A program made the translations under genes and the position numbers. This document shows, piece by piece, positions 32,992-39,468 of a stretch of DNA of 39,468 nt. The stretch's first letter is position 1; the number at the start of each line of letters is the position of its first letter. Below the pieces are notes generated by a model that was not told the DNA's origin, made no database searches, and saw only the letters and a program-made list of their open reading frames with translations. Source of the stretch: Hydnum rufescens UP504 (taxonomy: Eukaryota; Basidiomycota; Agaricomycetes; Cantharellales; Hydnaceae); NCBI GenBank assembly GCA_014904985.1, contig MU129224.1, forward strand, positions 1 to 39,468, given 5' to 3'.

Positions 32992-33926
32992 ATGGCACCA
33001 CCAGGCTGGGAAAGCCACACCTTGCACCACACCTCCCTCACAGCTCACAAGAACTCATACCTTGATGCATATGCTAAAAATGCATTGTCTCCATGGCTTG
33101 AAAACTTGTATCATGAATATTTCCTTGCCTATCATTGGAGCCTCAATGACGATGTGGAGCCTACTTCTGGCCAAGTATTTGTGGACCACACTGACAAGGA
33201 AGGCATCAAGAAAATGGATCTCATCAAGTGAAAGAAAAAAGAGGTAAAGCAGCTTATGGAAATCTCCAGATACATGAGAGCTGAATAATTTTTTCCCTCA
33301 TAAGTCACTCAAATGCTGGTTCCATTATAACTATGCAAACAAACGGTCCCTGGCTTCATTGGCAGAACCATCTGACACTGAATCCCCCTTTCCCACAATC
33401 AATCCAACCCTCCTCTTGCATCCAAAAGCCAAGCTTCATGAAAAATTGGTACAACCCCCCCAACCCCATCTTCCTCAGGCTGTCCACATCTACTCGGCTC
33501 TCTATTATACCAATAAAGTCAAGCCTCTTGTCACTGCACGCTGGAAGGAGGATCTGTTGAAGCCTCTTCCTGAGGGCAAGCAGGCATGGGATCCAGTTGT
33601 ATCTTGGGAGGCTTTGACTTGAGAGATGTTTGAGAATGAAACTGTGGAGATTAAGGCTCAGGTGGAGGCTGAGAGGCAGCATTGGCATGAGGTGGCACTG
33701 CAGAAATGGGAGGCCAGCGAAAATCCATCGTCAACTAGGAAATCATATCAGAAGTAAGTGCTGGCATAATCTTGAACAATAAATATTGTCTAACTCCACT
33801 CTGACTTCCTCTGTAAGGGCGATTGATAACATGCTCCCATATGTGGATGCTGTTCTTAAGAATCTAGGCAACCATACCAGCATGTCTTTCTCATTGTTTG
33901 CTGGTGGCCTGGTGTTGGAGGGATAA
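32992..33926 (+). pseudogene. Three-exon agaricomycete accessory-family protein with two in-frame TGAs
   Basis: Start ATG at 32992 (MAPPGWES). Exon 1 32992-33243 (YLDAYAKNALSPWLENLY), intron 33244-33304, exon 2 33305-33753, intron 33754-33817, exon 3 33818-33926 ending TAA; all junctions keep frame, total about 269 residues. Exon 2 opens with SLKCWFHYNYANKR, a W-F-x-x-N pattern seen in an expanded agaricomycete family associated with repeats, followed by HIYSALYYTNKVKPLV and a charged helix (VEAERQHWHEVALQKWEA). Exon 3 (AIDNMLPYVDAVLKNLG, then FAGG) matches the tail of that family. TGA at 33229 and 33620 replace probable arginines, so it is likely inactive. I know no biochemical role for this family; nuclear or DNA-binding function would be speculation. 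Confidence 0.6.
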
Positions 33927-34339
33927 ATCCCCATCACATAGAATTCGTATCACCGGCCCAACTACCTCCTCAAACGAATCCAATATATTCAATTCTGCCC
34001 TTTAATCCCTTGTCATTCCTTTTATTCTTAAATAGCATGGATTCCCTTCTTTCAAAACCATCACCCACTCACTTCTCCTCCACCTTGTATATGAGGCAAT
34101 TATTCATCCATGTCTGGGTCTTCAACAGACCACCTGATTTTGTATTTACCTCAAGTCCAGCCAATTGTGGCTTTGGCAATTCAACTTGCCCCTTTCATTG
34201 ATGCTCAACCTAGTGTTCTGTGCCATTGCCTCAAGGGCAACATATGAGTCCCAATTATATAATCAAGATTGCCTAATCCTTTGGATCCAACTCATGGATT
34301 AGTCACATGTCAAATAGGGGCTATTCCAATACTCTCAAG

Positions 34340-34620
34340 GAGTATTTCGCGAATATCTCCCTCATTTTTGATCGGATCGACTCAGCAGAATAGCACACAG
34401 AAAGCTACAATCAATACCTATCTATTGGTACCACACTCTCGTTTATCGGACGCGAACTGCATCCTCCAGGTCAATTTTACCGCATGCTCCACACTATCCT
34501 TCAGTATTTTGCTAATATCTCCACCAGTTTTGATCCTATTCGTTAGTAACGACCACCCCTGGAAAGACGCTGAAAGTTCGCATCGAATGGTACCAAGGGC
34601 AAAACGAGCGGATTAGAACT
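34340..34620 (-). repeat. Dispersed ~160-bp repeat, inverted copies
   Basis: On the minus strand, 34595-34427 runs from one GGTACC to the next and contains ATTCGATGCGAAC, CTTTCCAGGGGTGGT and GATCAAAACTGGTGGAGATA; 34427-34340 contains GTAGCTTTCTGTG and CGATCAAAAATGAGGGAGATA. These blocks match the array at 21118-21550. A weak third copy may lie near 34840 (GAATATCTCCTTCAGTTT). The remainder of 33927-35290 shows no gene I can support. Confidence 0.65.
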
Positions 34621-35296
34621 CGGTTCTCTGTAATTTAATCTCCCCATGTCTCATTTCACTTTTACCTCCGCTTTTCTGATTATTAAAGGCAATTATGGTT
34701 CCGGAACCCTATGTCTGATGGAGGGTACGTCTAGGGCGACCAGTTCCACCTTTCCCCAAGGGATTCTGTTCAGTAGGAGAGGAGAATACCTTGGTTAAGC
34801 CATATTTCCCTGTTCTGACTTGTTAATTGAATATCTCCTTCAGTTTCCAAGCTTTTGACTTTATTTCTTTTCATCATTTTCGCCTTAATCCCACCTTTCT
34901 TCCGGTTACCATAGCATTTTTCTGTGATGTATATTAAGTGCAGAAGATGCGAATTTCCATTGTCTTCCCCTCACCCCCAGTTTTGAAGCTTAACAAACTG
35001 CCACTGGTCCAAGGGTAAACTCCACAACACAATCACTACTTATCATGCTTTTGATAGGTTCTCAAGAGGAGGACTTAGTGTGTGATCTCATCCCTTCATT
35101 CACTGTTTAGATAGTCTCTGTTAAAACAGTACATTTCCTCCATCCAAAGGCTGTTCCTTTTCAAGGACCTGAACACCCGGATTGATCCCATGATCCCCTC
35201 TCTTTGTCCTTGTTCCATATCACAGACTGTAGTTGGATTTGACTTCCATTTCCCGCTTACACCGGTACCTGCAGTGGGTGGGGAACTACAGGTCTA

Positions 35297-35539
35297 TCAG
35301 TATGTCATAAATCTCATCGCTGGTTGATCTAGCTCATCCCTTCCTTGTAGTATCCATAGAGGCAAAACCATTGGCCCAGACCCAGTGGATTTTGGTGCAT
35401 TTGGGAGTGATATGATTACGACACATGTAATCCCCAAATATATTGAATTCCTCCAAGCAAAATACCATATGTAGTGCTCCTCATCATTGGATAAATGGTG
35501 TCTGATAGTTTGAGCAGCAAGTAATGTCTGGCAGGCCAA
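35297..35539 (-). CDS. Short ORF, unrecognised
   Basis: Eighty codons from ATG 35539 to TAG 35297 with ordinary composition (HHLSNDEEHYIWYFAWRN, TCVVIISLPNAP). No family or domain recognised. It could be an exon of a larger gene or chance. It diverges from the coding-like plus-strand segment that begins about 35530. Confidence 0.25.
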   Translation of the reverse strand: MACQTLLAAQTIRHHLSNDEEHYIWYFAWRNSIYLGITCVVIISLPNAPKSTGSGPMVLPLWILQGRDELDQPAMRFMTY

Positions 35540-36965
35540 CTATGGTTCTCCGACTGGCTCACCTAGGGAAGATGCAGCAGACATAGCCTCCCTGGAGATA
35601 ACTTCTCCAAACATAACCAGTGTGGGTTTGGTGACACGAAAGTTGCCACCCAACGATGACATTGGAGTTTTGAATGCCCCAACTGCTACTCCCCCAATGG
35701 CTGGCAAATCTCTAGATCCCCTTGTCAGTTCGTTTCCCAGTTGGAATGAGTCAACATTAACTCTTGGATGATGCTACAGGAGGAGGTTCATATTGATCTC
35801 AATATGGAATTCCACTCCCTCATGACACCTGATACTCATAGTCCTTCCCCCACTGAATCCAGTGGGCCACCATCAAGCCTTGATTTGCCCAAGCTTCGCA
35901 ATGTCCTTCACAGATCCCATTCATCCAGCTTCCCTGTCCCCAAGGTCCCCACAGTTCCTCCTGTGAATCCACTTGAGACACCTACCCCTACCATAGGAAA
36001 GTCTTGCCAGACTATCTTGGGTTCAACACTTGGCAGTGTGTCTACACCTACTACAAATAATCAAAAGTGGAAGTTGTCTTTGATCAAGCATTCCAAACAT
36101 AATCCCCGCACCTATAAGTGCTCATCTAATTTCTGAAGTTCCTTGCCCCTTTTACCATCAGACACTGGTATGAGATACATGATATAAATATATACTTGAT
36201 CCGACTCACAGTACCTTGTATTTACATAGAGCCTGGAGGCATGCCTGAGGATCTCTCCCATCCCAAGCCATTGCAACAAAAATCCACAGGGAACATGGGA
36301 AGTGGGTATCCTGGAATTTTGTTCATCTCTTAAGTGAAGACTAATTGTTCATATCGTATTAGCCTTGTCTCAGCCATTGATTGCATTGAGTGAGAAACAA
36401 GTTTGGCCACTGTACCTTAGTACCTATCATGCATCCATGATGAAAAAATCCATGGTCAGTCTCACATCTAGGGCTCTCTGGGTCGAAACTGTCAACCTGT
36501 GGGCTGAGATTGAACAAGTATTGGGGTATTCTCTGGTATCAGTAAGTCATATATTTCATGAATCTACACCAGTTTTGATTACTTATGGTTCATCTTCAGA
36601 GTGGAAAGTTTACTGTGAAAGACCAACCTGTTGCTGTGGGTGATTGGATTGCATGCGCATGGAAGGAGAATTGGACACCAAAGGCTCTTGGAATTGCTGT
36701 CTACTCATGTGGTTGGTTGGGATGGTGGGGTAACTCACAGCCTTCATGGCAACAGCATGACTCAAATGGAAAGCTTCTTCAATGTGGCTCAGGGTCCTGG
36801 GATTGCCTGATGATCAGTGGTATCAATGGTTTGCTCCTCTATATCATGGCACTTGCATGGTGGGGAATTAATGTGAAGTTAGATAATGAACAGGTTGATT
36901 GGGATAACACAGTTGCTGATATGCACTGGGCCTTTTCAAGTGTGCTCCATACACGCATTATGTAA
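35530..36965 (+). pseudogene. WW-rich agaricomycete accessory protein, spliced
   Basis: A 5' coding-like stretch (about 35530-35771, DAADIASLEITSPNITSV, ending at a TGA) shifts frame into 35768-36136, a Ser/Pro/Thr-rich disordered part. A segment around 36225-36301 is joined by intron 36302-36362 to exon 36363-36541 (LIALSEKQVWPLYL, WVETVNLWAEIEQVLGYS) and by intron 36542-36599 to the last exon 36600-36965, ending TAA. The last exon has the family hallmark: VGDWIACAWKENW, GWLGWWGNSQPSWQ, then SGINGLLLYIMALAWWG and DNTVADMHWAF. This WW-x-x-x-x-P-x-W / LAWWG layout recurs in an unnamed, highly expanded agaricomycete family. Function is unknown. The frame change near 35770 suggests partial decay of the 5' part. 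Confidence 0.55.
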
Positions 36966-37310
36966 TCCACGTGATATTTGTTTTGCATAGCATGCACCAG
37001 TGTTTCGGCTGTAGGCCCAATACCCAAAGCTGAATTCAGGTTTAGCTGATCCATTGAGGATCCTGAGGTATATTTATATATGTAGTAATGTGGATTTATT
37101 GGTAAATCCATTATGAAAGGTTCATATTTAACCTAATACCGATTGCAAAGTAATATATCATATCTGGTATGTGGTGGAATATATCATTTGTGGTACTGGT
37201 TGATTACCATGCCCAATGTATCATATTTTATGGCATGATACCATGTTTAATATATCTGTGGTATGGTAAGGCCTGTGATTTCTGCCAGCCAAATGCAGTG
37301 CTGCAGCGAA
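36966..37310. other. AT-rich spacer between two plus-strand genes
   Basis: No gene. 37115-37265 is AT-rich and full of short GGTATG/CATACC- and ATATATCA-type imperfect inverted repeats, possibly a decayed MITE; ends could not be defined. Confidence 0.35.
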
Positions 37311-39170
37311 ATGAGCATCAACAGCCCTCAGTCTGACTCTGATGATGGTGGCAGCAGTGACATTGATGACAATGCAGATTGTAATTGGGAGGACAATGAG
37401 ACTGATGCAAACCATGCAGATGCACCTAAATCACCATGAGAGCCATATAATGGAGGTCCAATTCCTAACAACCTTCATGACTCTGTGGCAACACTTTGCA
37501 AGGCCTTTAATGATGCTCTGCAGGCATTGGCAGACAAGTCCAATTGTCCACTTCACCAACTCCAACATTTGGCAAATCTCAGCATGGTTATACCCCTTAG
37601 GTGATCACCCAATCCATTCAATGGGTATGCTAGGAAACAAAAAATGGATGGACTTCCTAAATGTAAGACCCCAAAGTTTTTGGTGTATAACTAATGTACT
37701 AATTCACTACTCTCCATTGGTCTCATAGTCTCCCAAGCTGAGCTCACAGATGTGTATATCAAAGAAAAGGAATCATTCAATGGCAACTCTCAGGCCCTCG
37801 AAAATTGGCTTGATGAACTCCATACTGTCACTCAATCCTCAAGGGTGGAGAATGATGTCAAACTCATGAGCAGCACTAAGGTGGCCAAGTTCATGAGTCA
37901 GCAAAAGAAGTACTTCAAGGGTGAGATGGGACACATGTCTAAGTTTGATATTCACACCATCATGATTGTGGTGTGTGGACGTCCCAATGCACATGCAGCA
38001 CATGCCCAGAATGCCATCATCTGCAGCTCCCCCAAGATTGAGAGCTTGATCAAGGGCAGCTTCAATCTTCAAAAATCACTCGATGAGCTTTTCGTGAAGG
38101 TGTTGCATCAGCAGCTCAATCAAAGCAGTCTTGCAAAGTGGCATCAAGAGGCAGAGAACAAAGAGCATGATAATGAACTCAAGTGACATGACTCAGCATA
38201 CTCCACAGCTTTGAAATACATCAAGAACTTGTTCACTTCCAACATTTACACCTGGTTTCCATCCATCATACCTTGGGTATGGTTTCTCAGCCTCCTTGTT
38301 CAATACCATATCTGCATCATTGGATGGCCTCTTGAAACTGAATGCCCTGCCCCACATCCACAACATATGAACAAGCAATGGGATGCATCCCAGTGGAGGT
38401 TCCTTGTGACTCAGTTCCACAAGGGAAATGATTGCCCAATCAAGGTGGAGGCATGGGGTGTGCATGAGAAAGATGGCAATGACAACATTGTGTTGATCAT
38501 TGATTGGAACAATGATACTGTCTACTGTGTGCAAGACACGGATGGTGCAGTCAACTCTATGGGAGAACCCAGAGCAGCAACAGAGCAGCCTGGTGTATTG
38601 CCTGTGCTGTGTGGCAGGTCAAAGCATCACAATGTATCTTCAAAGCCCTCAAAGGGAAAGGGAAAGGCTTGTGCTATATTGGTACCTACAAATGATGAGT
38701 CTAGTGACTCTGAGGCCAATGCAGAAGCCATGCCCATCCTTCACCCTGGAAACTTCAACTCCAATCCTGTGAGTACAAGTGGATGTGCCATGTCTTTGTC
38801 ATATCCTGATTTTTGCACTGCACCTAATACCAATATTGGTGCTGGACCCTTGAGTTCATCTGCCATTGTCCACCTGAATACAGGAAGTATGAGTTGGCAT
38901 GCTGCCCCTCTGCACTCCAATTTTGCCACAGGATCAAATGGCAATATTCATGCTTCAAGTTCCTTGGCCTTCAACCCTCATGATTTCTTTGTATCTGATT
39001 CAGACATCACAGCAATGGGTTCACATTTGGACAATGGCACTCTGCAGTCCAACATTGGAATGTTCCCCTCTGGCATCAATAATTTTGATACTTTGGCTAT
39101 GGGCCTTGGGGACATGTACAACCCAAATGGATTCCAATCAGGAAGTGCCTGGGACTTGTATATTCAATGA
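37311..39170 (+). pseudogene. Two-exon agaricomycete accessory protein with three in-frame TGAs
   Basis: ATG at 37311 starts an acidic N-terminus (SDSDDGGSSDIDDNADCNW). Intron 37663-37728 (GTAAGA...CTAAT...CATAG) joins PK to FSQAELTDVYIKEKES in frame; the gene runs to TGA 39168-39170, about 597 codons. Visible parts: a helical domain (LENWLDELHTVTQS, KYFKGEMGHMSKFDIHTIMIV), then LKYIKNLFTSNIYTWFPS, then LLVQYHICIIGWPLETECP, a pattern like the nWP..vP.P element of an expanded agaricomycete family, and a long Ser/Asn/Gly-rich tail. In-frame TGA at 37437, 37602 and 38184 each sit where arginine fits; there is no other lesion. Homologous genes are frequent near KDZ-type repeats, but function is unknown. 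Confidence 0.6.
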
Positions 39171-39468
39171 TTCTCTACAATAATTACTCCCATTCAACAA
39201 TCCCTTCCTTTTGTCATTCCAAACCCTAGTACTTCCAATTTTATTAATCCACATATAATATAACCTTGTAATTAGGTCCTACCCATGCAATCAATATTGA
39301 TTGAAGATACCTTTTTGGACTGGTCTTGAACAAGGCCTTGAATCTCTTGGTCTCATACATGGGCTGATACCTGAAGGCAAGTTCAGAGCAAGGGCCCCAT
39401 GGGGCCCCTTGTCTCATGCCATCACCATGCAATCTTGGATACTGTAGAGAAGGTGTGAGGATTGGCTC
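39171..39468. other. 3' flank, nothing recognised
   Basis: No coding sequence or repeat that I can support. It presumably includes the 3' UTR of the upstream gene. Confidence 0.4.

Noticed and set aside
1397..39170. TGA reassigned as a sense codon
   Set aside because: Genes here also use TGA as a normal terminator (for example 39168), fungal nuclear code does not decode TGA as Arg, and the affected genes are repeat-derived with other lesions; deamination explains it better.
1..39468. TET/JBP dioxygenase gene expected near KDZ elements
   Set aside because: I looked for the H-x-D...H core and found no convincing match in the readable frames.

Overview
The window looks like nuclear DNA of an agaricomycete (mushroom-forming basidiomycete). 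The evidence is short 48-66 nt GT-AG introns with CTRAY branch sites and several protein families typical of repeat-rich agaricomycete regions. These are a chromodomain Ty3/gypsy retroelement, a KDZ (Kyakuja-Dileera-Zisupton) transposase with its CxC1 cysteine domain, a Ulp1/C48 peptidase in a long multidomain gene, an HNH-endonuclease relic and unnamed W-rich families. I see no housekeeping gene, rRNA or tRNA. Identifications are from reading motifs; no database search was run.

Layout. 1-1.1 kb: a damaged spliced Cys-cluster gene (+), convergent with the 3' end of a minus-strand gypsy gag-pol (1.4-6.7 kb), whose probable 5' LTR is at 6.85-7.3 kb. 7.4-8.3 kb: a damaged hypothetical gene (-), preceded on its 5' side by a ~140-150 bp tandem satellite. 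9.2-13.7 kb: a broken multidomain locus (-), reading 5' to 3' as a 102-bp repeat, an unnamed N-terminal domain, Ulp1 peptidase, a disordered linker, a Pro/Ala minisatellite and a conserved tail. 13.9-15 kb: weak plus-strand coding remnants. 15.3-16.5 kb: an HNH pseudogene (-). 16.5-18.1 kb: almost empty. 18.1-18.8 kb: the same satellite in the opposite orientation, again just upstream of a start codon. 19-24.7 kb: a KDZ transposase pseudogene (+), broken by a ~1.65 kb stretch of repeats and by a 709-bp hAT-like foldback MITE with a perfect 8-bp target duplication.

24.7-32.4 kb: 25 Ns, then ~5 kb that is an error-rich copy of the KDZ region, first reverse-complemented and then forward. This looks like raw long-read gap filling, and its ORFs should not be annotated as genes. 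A clean ~517-bp repeat of the KDZ 3' end follows. 32.4-33.9 kb: a divergent gene pair. 34.3-34.9 kb: a dispersed ~160-bp repeat inverted relative to the one at 21.1-21.5 kb. 35.5-37 kb and 37.3-39.2 kb: two further spliced genes of agaricomycete accessory families.

One signal unites the window: about 27 in-frame stops in otherwise readable frames are TGA, and where the expected residue can be judged it is arginine, so CGA has probably become TGA. This occurs in the gypsy element, the KDZ gene and the accessory genes alike and points to CpG-methylation or RIP-like deamination of the block. The most interesting biology is the KDZ/Ulp1/satellite/MITE ensemble and its uniform mutational decay; the most practically important point is the probable assembly artefact at 26.8-31.9 kb.
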